Positions 1-7,942 of a DNA stretch of 64,000 nucleotides are shown piece after piece. The notes under the pieces are model-generated. The model had not been told where the DNA came from. It saw nothing but the letters and a program-made list of their open reading frames with translations, and did not search any database. Position 1 is the stretch's first letter. The number at the start of each line of letters is the position of its first letter. The DNA is taken from NCBI GenBank assembly GCA_015062285.1, contig SUUY01000004.1, forward strand, positions 116,216-180,215, read 5' to 3'. The position numbers and the translations under genes were made by a program. Origin of the DNA: Alphaproteobacteria bacterium. GTDB lineage: Bacteria > Pseudomonadota > Alphaproteobacteria > RF32 > CAG-239.

Positions 1-93
1 CATTGATTCTACATATCTTGAAACCTCTTGATCGTTTTTCTTCAACAAAATTGAACAAGCTGCAGCCGTTGTATCAAAAGATAGTGTATACAT
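1..93 (-). CDS. tsaB: TsaB-like tRNA threonylcarbamoyladenosine protein, N-terminal part
   Basis: Reading leftwards from an ATG at 93 gives 31 open codons that run off the window. The start MYTLSFDTTAAACSI matches the opening beta-strand and DTS/DTT-AACS motif of TsaB (YeaZ), the partner of TsaD in making t6A on tRNAs. A GGTGG ribosome site lies just upstream of this ATG; an in-frame ATG at 108 is the alternative start but has no ribosome site. Only the N-terminus is visible, so the assignment rests on one motif. It is divergent from the PAS-domain gene at 182. Confidence 0.65.
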   Translation of the reverse strand, partial: MYTLSFDTTAAACSILLKKNDQEVSRYVESM

Positions 94-181
94 TTTTCCA
101 CCAATCATTATTTTGGGGTTTAATTAAATCGTTTTATATACTAAAATCTGTAAATAAACAACCTTTTATATTTGAATAGTG

Positions 182-1864
182 ATGATCGACTGGCTTTTTT
201 TAAGTGATATGTATTATGCTGCTCCGGAACTTTGGTATGTTTTGGGGGGAATTATCGTTGTCCTTTTAGCCGTTATTGTTATTGAGTTATTACACATTTT
301 AAGGCTCAAACAAAAAAATTACTTTCTTAATCGAGACAGAGAAAGGTATGCCGAAACTCTCTATGCCTCGAAAGACGGTTATTTTGCTTTTATTTATCCC
401 GATCAAAAAGTCAATGATCCCAGACAATATATTGTAGAAAGGTGCTCCCGAAGACTGGCTGTTATTATGAATTTGCCAAATGGTGTTAAGTCGTCTTTTG
501 AAGACATTTTGAAAAATTTTTATAAAGAAGATATAAAGAAAATTCAAAAATACATTCTTCTTTTGCGTGAAGACGGTGTTTCTTTTGATGATGACTTCAT
601 GATAAAAACAGCAAACAAATGCTTTCATTTGGCTGGCAGTAGGATTAACGGAATCGACGGCAACGTATATTGTGATATGGTTTGGTTTAGGGACGTTAGT
701 TTTGAAGCCAACAAAATTTCATCTTTGGAAAAAGCGAAAAACAATGCCGAAACGCTGCGTTCGCAACTTCAGGATATGGTGGACAATTTGCCATTTCCAG
801 CTTGGATACGAGATAACAAGTTTAAGATAATAAATTGCAACAAAAAATATTTGGAATATTGTAATCTTTGTTCTAAAGACGATGTAATCAAAAAAGGAGT
901 AGAAATTATTGCCGCAAACGGAGAAAATGTAGCCTTACAATTAGCAAAATCAGCTATCACATCGAATCGGCAAAAAAAATCTATTGCAAACATAATCCGA
1001 AACGGTGAGCGTTTGGCTATGGAAATTATCGAAACACCTTTTCATGCCGAAAATTGCTTAGATAAGATTTATACTGTCGGATCCATGGTTGACATCAGCA
1101 AGCTTGATGATTTGAAAAGAAATTTGAAAATACACCAAAACGCACAACTTGAAATCTTAGGAACATTGGGCACTGCTTTTGCTGTTTTTGACCAAGACCT
1201 TAAACTGGCTTTTCATAATCATGCTTTTGCTTCTTTATGGAAACTTGATGATGTTTGGTTTGAAACAGAACCTTCATATGCAACTTTTTTAGATACAATA
1301 AGAGAAAAAAGATTGCTTCCAGAAGTTCCTGACTATTTGATGTTTAAGAACGAAGAACAGAAGAAGTTTTCACAGATTATAGAACCGCAAAAAGATATGT
1401 TGCACCTGCCTAACGGAAGGACTCTTAGTCGGATGCGAGCCGCTTATCCTGCCGGTGGCTTAATATTTGCCTTTGAAGACATTACTGACAGACTGGCCAC
1501 AACAAGCGCCTACAACGCGCTTTTAACAAAACAGCATGAAATGCTTGAAAACCTATTTGATGCCGTATTGATTTTTGGCACTAACGGACGTTTAAGTTTT
1601 TATAACCAATCATATATAAAGCTTTGGAATGCCGATAGAAATTTTCTGCAAGAAGAACCAAGTATAGATGAGTTATTAGATTCTCAAAGATCGTTTTTTA
1701 ATAAGAAAGAAGACTGGCAGACCCTGAAAAAAAATATTGCCGAGCATATGTTATCAATAACAACTAAAACTTTTGTACTGAATCGAAACAACAAAGATGA
1801 TGTGCAAATTTCTTCCTGTAATTTATCTGATGGATCTCGAATGATAACTTATAAAAAATTGTAG
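182..1864 (+). CDS. membrane-anchored multi-PAS sensor protein lacking a kinase domain
   Basis: 560 residues. One hydrophobic segment at about 17-39 (LGGIIVVLLAVIVIELL) anchors a cytoplasmic region made of successive PAS-like blocks at roughly 60-175, 195-310, 325-440 and 450-560; signs are NLPFPAWIRD, TAFAVFDQDLKLAFHN, FEDITDR and DAVLIFGTNGRLSFYN. The C-terminal half resembles the sensor half of large alphaproteobacterial PAS histidine kinases, but the protein stops at MITYKKL, just where the dimerisation helix and ATPase domain would begin. ATG 182 is preferred to GTG 179; no strong ribosome site is seen. It may sense a ligand and act through a partner, or be a decayed kinase. Confidence 0.75.
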   Translation: MIDWLFLSDMYYAAPELWYVLGGIIVVLLAVIVIELLHILRLKQKNYFLNRDRERYAETLYASKDGYFAFIYPDQKVNDPRQYIVERCSRRLAVIMNLPNGVKSSFEDILKNFYKEDIKKIQKYILLLREDGVSFDDDFMIKTANKCFHLAGSRINGIDGNVYCDMVWFRDVSFEANKISSLEKAKNNAETLRSQLQDMVDNLPFPAWIRDNKFKIINCNKKYLEYCNLCSKDDVIKKGVEIIAANGENVALQLAKSAITSNRQKKSIANIIRNGERLAMEIIETPFHAENCLDKIYTVGSMVDISKLDDLKRNLKIHQNAQLEILGTLGTAFAVFDQDLKLAFHNHAFASLWKLDDVWFETEPSYATFLDTIREKRLLPEVPDYLMFKNEEQKKFSQIIEPQKDMLHLPNGRTLSRMRAAYPAGGLIFAFEDITDRLATTSAYNALLTKQHEMLENLFDAVLIFGTNGRLSFYNQSYIKLWNADRNFLQEEPSIDELLDSQRSFFNKKEDWQTLKKNIAEHMLSITTKTFVLNRNNKDDVQISSCNLSDGSRMITYKKL

Positions 1865-1928
1865 TTTGATTGACAAACATTGTTTTATATGCCAATATGT
1901 TTGTAGAAGCATTTTGAGGAGTTTGTTT

Positions 1929-2786
1929 ATGGCAGAAGAATCTTCTAACCCGAACATTGAGTGGAATAAAAACAAAAAAGGTTTTGGAGCAACAGAAAAA
2001 AACTCAAGAAAAACGGATCTGAAAAAAGCCCTAGAATATGAAGCTACTGCCAAAAAAGTTTTAGACACAAAAATATCCGTTAAGCCCGATCAGCTTCCTA
2101 AAGGGCTAAAAAAAATCAGAAAAAAAATTAAAGATGTTTATGACGAAGAAGATGAAGAAGAATATCTCTTTAATATGCCTCTTGATATTGATAACTCACT
2201 ATATAATGCATTGAACGAAAATGAAAAAAAGCAGGTAAAGCAACAAAAAATCATTAACGACTCCAAAATGCAACAAACCGTCGGCAAAATGGAGGCAATT
2301 ATGCAAGCTGATCTTATGGCTAAAAAAGCCGGGCTTGCCGGCATTAACAAAAAACTTGTTAACGAAACAACGGCCGACGCAACGCTTGTTCATAATCCCT
2401 TAGAAAAAGTCTTAAGTAAAGAACTTTCAAACAAAGTTAAAACCGGTGGCAAAGTACTATCTTCAAAAGAAACGGTTACAATGTTGCGAGGCGTTGAAAA
2501 AATTAAAAACGTTGCTTTGGCTGCTGACGAATCACAATTAAAGGCTCTTGAAAAGATGAAGGTTGAAGAGGTTATTAACGCCGGCGAAAAATCAACAGAT
2601 GAAAGAGAAATTGCTAAAATGATTTTAAAAAAATCCGGTCGCAAAGACAAAAAGGATATTAATAAAATCGCAGAAAAGAGCAAACAACTGGCAAAAGAAA
2701 ACCAACCGCAAAAAACAAAAACGGATAAGAAAAAAGATGTTAAAGATATAAGAAATTTGTCCGCTAAAGATATCTACAGAGATTAA
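1929..2786 (+). CDS. lysine-rich protein of unknown function
   Basis: 285 residues from the ATG at 1929, chosen because GAGGAG at 1916-1921 sits seven bases upstream; the longer frame from 1866 lacks a ribosome site. The protein is very rich in Lys, Glu and Asp, mostly predicted helical, with an acidic run near residues 75-80 (DEEDEEE) and a basic tail ending in AKDIYRD. No signal peptide or membrane segment is visible. I do not recognise a family. It follows the PAS gene by 64 bases in the same direction and is convergent with the J-domain gene. The charged tail recalls that of the unknown protein at 15935. Confidence 0.7.
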   Translation: MAEESSNPNIEWNKNKKGFGATEKNSRKTDLKKALEYEATAKKVLDTKISVKPDQLPKGLKKIRKKIKDVYDEEDEEEYLFNMPLDIDNSLYNALNENEKKQVKQQKIINDSKMQQTVGKMEAIMQADLMAKKAGLAGINKKLVNETTADATLVHNPLEKVLSKELSNKVKTGGKVLSSKETVTMLRGVEKIKNVALAADESQLKALEKMKVEEVINAGEKSTDEREIAKMILKKSGRKDKKDINKIAEKSKQLAKENQPQKTKTDKKKDVKDIRNLSAKDIYRD

Positions 2787-3338
2787 TTATTTTCCACCTA
2801 GTTTTATAAGCAGGCTTTTGTATGCTGTGCTGATTATCTTAAAACTTTCTTCGGCTTTTTTATTGTCGGGATTAAGATCGGGATGGTATTTTTTTACCAT
2901 TTTTTTATATTGTTTTTTGAGAGATGAAACATCAACTTTATCAATATCTAATTCTAATATTTTTAAGCATTGCAGCTCGTCTTTGCTGAACCTCGCCTCT
3001 TTTATGATGGAATAATCAGGAGAATAATCATCAAAGAATTCAAAATTTCCGTTTATATCAAAACCAAAATTATATTTAACTCTTGAGCCGAAACGAAAAC
3101 GCCTTTGCTTGTTTTCGATTTCTTCATCTTCTTCATATTCTATTCCATCATAATAATTCCATTTAGAGTTATATTCTTGCACATGTTTTAAGCAAAACCA
3201 ATAATACTCCTTCAAAGAACGATCTTTGGGAGCTCTGTATTCACCAGCCTCTTTACACCCTTTATGATCGCAACAATGCGCCTGATGCCCATTTTGTGGA
3301 GCAAAATACTTGCTGCGATGTTTGGTTCTTTTTATCAT
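2787..3338 (-). CDS. J-domain protein with C-terminal DnaJ domain
   Basis: 183 residues. The last 55 residues form a J domain: LDIDKVDVSSLKKQYKKMV, then KYHPDLNPD with the HPD tripeptide that stimulates the ATPase of DnaK. The N-terminal part has paired cysteines (CCDHKGC and a later WFCLKH) that may bind a metal, and an acidic stretch. This is the known small alphaproteobacterial class with the J domain at the C-terminus rather than the N-terminus, so it is a DnaK co-chaperone but not DnaJ itself. Its stop codon abuts the convergent gene ending at 2786. Client unknown. Confidence 0.85.
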   Translation of the reverse strand: MIKRTKHRSKYFAPQNGHQAHCCDHKGCKEAGEYRAPKDRSLKEYYWFCLKHVQEYNSKWNYYDGIEYEEDEEIENKQRRFRFGSRVKYNFGFDINGNFEFFDDYSPDYSIIKEARFSKDELQCLKILELDIDKVDVSSLKKQYKKMVKKYHPDLNPDNKKAEESFKIISTAYKSLLIKLGGK

Positions 3339-3429
3339 TATTTCTCTAAATTTATTAAACAGATTTTTCAGTATACATTACTTCCGTTTTTAGAGCAATG
3401 AGATTTTTAAGCAGGTATTATTTTATAGT

Positions 3430-3457
3430 TTGTAATATCTTAAAACACATCTATAAT
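3430..3457 (+). promoter_or_regulatory. candidate mutM promoter
   Basis: TTGTAA at 3430-3435 and TATAAT at 3452-3457 are separated by 16 bases, 30 bases before the mutM start. Fits a housekeeping sigma factor; assigned from sequence only. Confidence 0.45.
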
Positions 3458-3486
3458 GTATTGAATCATATTTACAAGAGGACAAA

Positions 3487-4323
3487 ATGCCTGAATTACC
3501 TGAAGTAGAAACAATAAAAACTGCTCTTGAAAAATCGTTAGGAAAATGCCGAATCGAAAGCATTAACATAAATAATTATAGACTGAGAGAAGAAGTGCCT
3601 TGCGATATAGCTGACGTTATTACCGGAGCTCAAATACTAAAGTATCAACGTAGAGCAAAATACATTATCATTTCGCTAAATAACAAATATAGTCTTATTT
3701 GGCATATGGGAATGAGCGGAAAAATATCAATAACCGAATCCAAAAACAGATATGATAAACATGACCATATTATCATCAAAACATCAAAAGGATATATAAC
3801 ATATAATGACCCTAGAAGATTTGGATTGTTTACATATTGTAAAACAAATGATTTGGATAAATTTCATTTGTTTTGCAATATAGGAATCGAGCCTTTTGAC
3901 GAAAAATTCAGTGCTGAGTACCTATATAGCAAAATCAGAAAAAAAGCATCTCCGATAAAAATTGTTATAATGGACCAATCTATAGTGGTTGGAATCGGAA
4001 ATATTTATGCTTCAGAAGCATTGTTTGGTGCAAAAATATCCCCATTCAGACCGGCAAACAAGGTTACTCTTGCCGAGTGTGAAAAGCTGGTTTACAATGT
4101 CCAAAGTGTTTTGAAAAAAGCTATTGCTGCCGGCGGATCAACTTTAAGAGATTATGAAAAACCGGACGGAGGTTTGGGATATTTTCAAAACCAACATTGC
4201 GTTTATCAAAAAACCGGACAACGATGCCCTGATTGCACTTGTGATCTAGAAAAAACAAAAGGAATCCAAAAAGCAACAATGGGCGGAAGATCTACTTTCT
4301 ATTGTCCGCATAAACAAAAATAG
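3487..4323 (+). CDS. mutM: formamidopyrimidine-DNA glycosylase (Fpg/MutM)
   Basis: 278 residues, normal length. It excises 8-oxoguanine and other oxidised bases in base excision repair. The N-terminus PELPEVETI carries the catalytic Pro2 and Glu3, Lys57 lies in RRAKYII, and the middle has the helix-two-turn-helix (VVGIGNIYASEALF). The C-terminal zinc finger has Cys247, Cys250 and Cys273, but the position of the fourth cysteine is Lys276 (FYCPHKQK), so His275 or Cys252 would have to serve or the finger is altered. Start fits an AAGAGG ribosome site. First gene of a rightward run to rpsT. Confidence 0.95.
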   Translation: MPELPEVETIKTALEKSLGKCRIESININNYRLREEVPCDIADVITGAQILKYQRRAKYIIISLNNKYSLIWHMGMSGKISITESKNRYDKHDHIIIKTSKGYITYNDPRRFGLFTYCKTNDLDKFHLFCNIGIEPFDEKFSAEYLYSKIRKKASPIKIVIMDQSIVVGIGNIYASEALFGAKISPFRPANKVTLAECEKLVYNVQSVLKKAIAAGGSTLRDYEKPDGGLGYFQNQHCVYQKTGQRCPDCTCDLEKTKGIQKATMGGRSTFYCPHKQK

Positions 4324-4331
4324 GAAACAAG

Positions 4332-4688
4332 ATGAAAATATTTGCTTTTATTTTATCTTTTGCGCTTGTTTGCTCTTCTGCTTGGGCTACATTTATTGAT
4401 GGTCTTGAAGATGTGCCAATTATGGAAGGTTTGGTACAAATACAAAATGATAATATATCCTTCGGTAATGAAGAAAGTCGATTGGTTCAAGCCGTGTTAT
4501 CAGGCAAGAACTTTTCTTTTGCAGAAGTAGAGAAATTTTATCAAAAAACTCTACCGCAAATGGGCTGGATTTATCAAGGAAAACGAGAAAACACAATTAT
4601 ATTTGAAAGAGAAGGAGAAATAATGGAAATAAAAAACGAAAATGCATCTCCTTTAAGAATCATTGTTACTGTAAAAAGCAAAATTTAA
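4332..4688 (+). CDS. small exported protein of unknown function
   Basis: 118 residues beginning with a clear signal peptide (MKIFAFILSFALVCSSAWA, cleavage about residue 19-20). The mature part starts TFIDGLEDVPIMEGL, a motif I associate with a small alphaproteobacterial family often found beside mutM or crotonase genes; its function is unknown to me. Mature length about 99 residues, no cysteines, no membrane segment, so probably periplasmic. It sits 8 bases after mutM and 14 bases before the crotonase, suggesting one transcript. Confidence 0.8.
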   Translation: MKIFAFILSFALVCSSAWATFIDGLEDVPIMEGLVQIQNDNISFGNEESRLVQAVLSGKNFSFAEVEKFYQKTLPQMGWIYQGKRENTIIFEREGEIMEIKNENASPLRIIVTVKSKI

Positions 4689-4702
4689 AATAGGAAAATA
4701 AT

Positions 4703-5470
4703 ATGGAAACCGAAAATAACCTTATTACCGAAACAGATGGTTGTATCGGCTTTATTACGATGAACCGACCGGAGAAAATGAATGCGGTTAATCTTTCGAT
4801 GCTAAACGATATTTCATACCAAATTCAAAACTGGGAATATGATGATCAAATCAGGGTTATTATACTTAAAGGATTTGATCAATTTTTTGCAGCGGGAATC
4901 GATATTAACGAGCTAAACTATGAACTATCACAACAAAGTTTTGCTCTTAAAGCATGGCAAGATGAGTTTCTAAAAATAATCAATTGTACAAAACCTCTGA
5001 TAGCCGTTGTATCCGGCTATGCATTGGGAATCGGTTGTGATTTAGCCTTGGCTTGTGACATTATTCTGGCATCAGATTCCGCACAATTCGGATATCCGGA
5101 GACAAGCATCGGAATGATTCCGTTTTTAGGAGGGTGCTCTCGACTCGTAAAATCAATCGGAAAAGCAAAAACCATGGAAGCTGTTTTAACAGGAAAAGCT
5201 ATTTCAGCTGAAGAAGCAGATAGCTGTGGCATGATAAGCAGAGTTGTTGCTCTTTGCGACTTAGATAAAGAAGCTTTGCGCGTAGCAAAAAGAATCGCAT
5301 CTTTGCCGAATCAAGCCATTATGCTTGCAAAAGAAACTATCAGACAAGTTGAAAACACGAATCTTCAAAACGGAATAGATTTAGAAGCCAAAAGTTGCCG
5401 ATTGAGCATAAACACCGAAGAATTTAAGGATATTTTGTTTTCAATGGGACAAAAAAACGAAGGAATCTAA
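4703..5470 (+). CDS. enoyl-CoA hydratase/isomerase family protein
   Basis: 255 residues with the crotonase fold. The oxyanion-hole segments are FFAAGIDINEL (about 61-71) and YALGIGCDLALACD (106-119), and FGYPETSIGMIP carries Glu133, the equivalent of the second catalytic glutamate of enoyl-CoA hydratase. The first catalytic glutamate is Asp113 here (GCDL instead of GCEL), so the exact reaction (hydratase, isomerase or other) is uncertain. It should act on an acyl-CoA in the cytoplasm. Ribosome site AGGAAA upstream of ATG 4703; last gene before the rpsT promoter. Confidence 0.85.
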   Translation: METENNLITETDGCIGFITMNRPEKMNAVNLSMLNDISYQIQNWEYDDQIRVIILKGFDQFFAAGIDINELNYELSQQSFALKAWQDEFLKIINCTKPLIAVVSGYALGIGCDLALACDIILASDSAQFGYPETSIGMIPFLGGCSRLVKSIGKAKTMEAVLTGKAISAEEADSCGMISRVVALCDLDKEALRVAKRIASLPNQAIMLAKETIRQVENTNLQNGIDLEAKSCRLSINTEEFKDILFSMGQKNEGI

Positions 5471-5489
5471 AGTTTTATGAAAATTGTTG

Positions 5490-5519
5490 TTGACTTGCAA
5501 ACCAGTTAGAGTTTATAAA
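5490..5519 (+). promoter_or_regulatory. rpsT promoter
   Basis: TTGACT at 5490-5495 and TATAAA at 5514-5519, spacer 18 bases, placed about 50 bases before the S20 start. A good housekeeping match right behind the crotonase stop. Confidence 0.6.
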
Positions 5520-5571
5520 GCATTACATTTAAAATTTGTTTGTAACTTTTATTTAGAATGGAAGAAGAAAA

Positions 5572-5832
5572 ATGGCCAATCATAAATCGGCAAAAAACAG
5601 AATAATCCGCAACAACAAAAGAAGCATTATTAACGGTGCTCGCAGAAGTCGCGTTCGTACTTTTATTAAGAAAACCGAAGCTGCTATTTTGAGCGGAAAC
5701 AAAGAGCAAGCTGCTGCTGCATTCAAAATTGCAGAATCTGAATTGATGCGTGCCGTTCGCAAAGGTGTTTTCAAAATGAACACTGCTGCTCGCACAACAT
5801 CTCGCTTGTCTAAGAAAGTTAAAGCTCTTTAA
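5572..5832 (+). CDS. rpsT: 30S ribosomal protein S20
   Basis: 86 residues, highly basic, beginning MANHKSAKNRIIRNNKRS and ending in SRLSKKVKAL, the standard S20 pattern that binds 16S rRNA early in 30S assembly. The ribosome site GGAAGAAG precedes ATG 5572. It has its own promoter upstream and a strong intrinsic terminator downstream, so it is likely a single-gene unit. Its place directly before dnaA is usual in alphaproteobacteria. Confidence 0.97.
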   Translation: MANHKSAKNRIIRNNKRSIINGARRSRVRTFIKKTEAAILSGNKEQAAAAFKIAESELMRAVRKGVFKMNTAARTTSRLSKKVKAL

Positions 5833-5856
5833 TTTTATTTAGAGCCAAACACTTGT

Positions 5857-5906
5857 AAAGCACAGACCCGCCTGTTTATACAGGCTTTTGGGGTCTGTGC
5901 TTTTTG
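5857..5906 (+). terminator. rpsT terminator with branched stem
   Basis: A perfect 13-bp stem pairs 5857-5869 with 5891-5903 and encloses a second small hairpin (5870-5875 with 5880-5885); a T-run starts at 5901. It lies 24 bases after the rpsT stop. Confidence 0.85.
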
Positions 5907-5908
5907 CT

Positions 5909-6352
5909 TTATAAACCGCCGAATCTACGCGACTCTGCAAAGAATCTATGTCAAGAAATTTAATTGCAATGTTCGGTGAATGTTCTGTTGTTTTTGTGTT
6001 GTAATTCGAAAAAATAATCTATAAGATCCGAATCACTTTTTAAGAGTTTGTTAAGATGCACTGTTGAAAAAAATTTTTTCAAAAGACTCTAACAAATAAA
6101 TAAAAATGACGAATCTGCTTATTCAGATAAGTCGCAAGTATCGGGCTTTGCTCTTAAATAAATAATGGGGATTGTTTAAGATATAAAGAGCGAAGCCCTC
6201 CTACAAAGAAAGAATTGTCTTTGGCAAAACAAAACTTATTAAACAAAGGTATCTTGTTTTTTAAGATAGGGTTTGGTTTGCCTTTAGATAAATATTTGCG
6301 TCAAACTGATCGGCATAGGGTTTTTAATTTTTGATTTAATTGGGGAGTTACA
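5909..6352 (+). promoter_or_regulatory. dnaA upstream region
   Basis: A 444-base gap without a gene. I see no convincing DnaA box (TTATnCACA) and no clear promoter. The notable structure is the long hairpin at 6143-6198 (separate entry); smaller inverted repeats are CTTAT/ATAAG near 6118 and TATCTT/AAGATA near 6250. A strong ribosome site GGGGAG lies 7 bases before dnaA. The region probably carries dnaA expression control rather than a full origin. Confidence 0.5.
6143..6198 (+). promoter_or_regulatory. long-stem hairpin in the dnaA leader
   Basis: Bases 6143-6155 (GGGCTTTGCTCTT) pair with 6186-6198 (AAGAGCGAAGCCC) through 13 positions with one G-T wobble, around a 30-base AT-rich loop. It is not followed by a T-run, so it is not a simple terminator; an RNA control element or a protein-binding inverted repeat are both possible. 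Confidence 0.5.
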
Positions 6353-7792
6353 ATGGCTGAAGAAGCAATAAACACAGATTCTTCCGTTCAGGATCAATGG
6401 GGACAAATTTGCAATCAACTAAAATCAGAAGTTGGCGATACGGCCTTTGAAAGTTGGTTGAAGCCTCTTAGTTTAGGATCTTTTTCTGAAGGTGTTATGA
6501 ATATATGTGTACCTACACGTTTTATGAGAAATTGGGTTATAACTCACTATAGCGATCGAATCCACAAAATTTGGGAAAAGAAAAATCCGGAAATCAAAAA
6601 TATTAATTTCGTAGTACAGACTGTTAACGAAGAAACAAACAGCCTCTATAACCCAACATGCCGCTCTTTGTTAAAGAAAATATCCTCTTCTCCGGCACCA
6701 CAAAACATATATCAATCCGGAGCAAACTCGGTTTTTGCCAACACCAATGAAACAACCATGAACGACTCTTTGTCTGTTCCTCTTAACCCTCAGTATACTT
6801 TCGATAATTTTGTTGTCGGTAAAACAAACGAATTTGCTTATGCTGCAGCTCGTAAAGTTGCAGAGTCAAGAAACATATCTTTTAACCCTCTCTTTTTATA
6901 TTCGGGTGTCGGACTTGGAAAGACCCATTTAATGCATGCTATCGCATGGCATATTAAACAGCAAGATCCCAGTCGTAATATCGTGTATCTGTCTGCAGAA
7001 AAATTCATGTATAAATTTGTTAGAGCTTTGCGCTATAAAGACACAACAGCTTTTAAAGAACAGTTCCGCTCAGTTGACGTTTTGATGGTAGACGATGTTC
7101 AATTTATGGGAGGTAAAGACACCACTCAAGAAGAATTTTTCTACACATTCAATTCTCTTATTGAGGAAGGTCGCCAAATCATTATTTCCGCAGATAAATC
7201 TCCCGCTGATTTGGAAGGAATAGAGGCTCGTCTTAAATCTCGTTTAGGATGCGGATTGGTTGCAGATATCCACCCTACAGATTTTGATTTAAGAATCGGA
7301 ATTTTGAACAACAAAGCAAAACAACTCGGTGTTGAACTTCCAATTAAAGTTGCTGAATTTTTAGCTCAAAAAATAACCTCAAATATAAGAGAACTTGAAG
7401 GTGCTTTACGTCGTGTAATTGCTCATTCTCAACTGCTATCCGATAAAGAAATAACTTTAGATATGACGCAAGATGTGTTAAAAGACATGCTTCGCTCTTT
7501 TGATAAGAGAACCACTATCGATGAAATCCAAAAGAAAGTAGCTGAACACTTCAATATTTCCGTTAAAGAAATGCAATCTTCTCGCAGAGCAAGAAATGTA
7601 GCTCGACCACGTCAAATTGCAATGTATTTAGCCAAACAATTGACTTCTCGCTCTCTACCAGAAATCGGACGGAAATTTGATAGAGATCACACAACTGTTA
7701 TGCATGCCGTGCGCAAAGTAGAAGAATTGATTGTTGAAGATATTTCTTTGGCCGAAAGCATTGAAACTCTGAGAAGATCTCTAGATGCATAA
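6353..7792 (+). CDS. dnaA: chromosomal replication initiator DnaA
   Basis: 479 residues. Domain I (about 10-90) contacts the helicase, a short Ser/Asn-rich linker covers about 100-145, the AAA+ domain has Walker A GVGLGKTH at 185-192 and Walker B LMVDDVQF at 244-251, and the C-terminal DNA-binding domain has the DnaA signature (FDRDHTTVMHAVRKV). It binds DnaA boxes and opens the origin with ATP. Length and domains are normal. GGGGAG ribosome site. An intrinsic terminator follows, separating it from dnaN. Confidence 0.99.
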   Translation: MAEEAINTDSSVQDQWGQICNQLKSEVGDTAFESWLKPLSLGSFSEGVMNICVPTRFMRNWVITHYSDRIHKIWEKKNPEIKNINFVVQTVNEETNSLYNPTCRSLLKKISSSPAPQNIYQSGANSVFANTNETTMNDSLSVPLNPQYTFDNFVVGKTNEFAYAAARKVAESRNISFNPLFLYSGVGLGKTHLMHAIAWHIKQQDPSRNIVYLSAEKFMYKFVRALRYKDTTAFKEQFRSVDVLMVDDVQFMGGKDTTQEEFFYTFNSLIEEGRQIIISADKSPADLEGIEARLKSRLGCGLVADIHPTDFDLRIGILNNKAKQLGVELPIKVAEFLAQKITSNIRELEGALRRVIAHSQLLSDKEITLDMTQDVLKDMLRSFDKRTTIDEIQKKVAEHFNISVKEMQSSRRARNVARPRQIAMYLAKQLTSRSLPEIGRKFDRDHTTVMHAVRKVEELIVEDISLAESIETLRRSLDA

Positions 7793-7810
7793 CATCTGCT
7801 AAACGCACTA

Positions 7811-7843
7811 AAAAAACCGCACAAAACTGTGCGGTTTTCTTTT
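7811..7843 (+). terminator. dnaA terminator
   Basis: Stem 7813-7823 pairs with 7828-7838 (core ACCGCACA/TGTGCGGT, four-base loop), followed by T-rich sequence. It lies 19 bases after the dnaA stop and implies a separate dnaN promoter. Confidence 0.85.
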
Positions 7844-7942
7844 GCAAAAAGTTGTTGAATATTTATCTTTTATCTTCTGATTTTGATTGTTTGTGCTAGA
7901 ATGTGGTTAATGATAAACACAACTATTTATGGATCCAAAAAA

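Noticed and set aside
5909..6352. Possible replication origin upstream of dnaA
   Set aside because: No DnaA-box cluster or AT-rich repeat array seen. The TTAA half-sites near 6330 have an 8-base spacer, not the CtrA spacing of 7.
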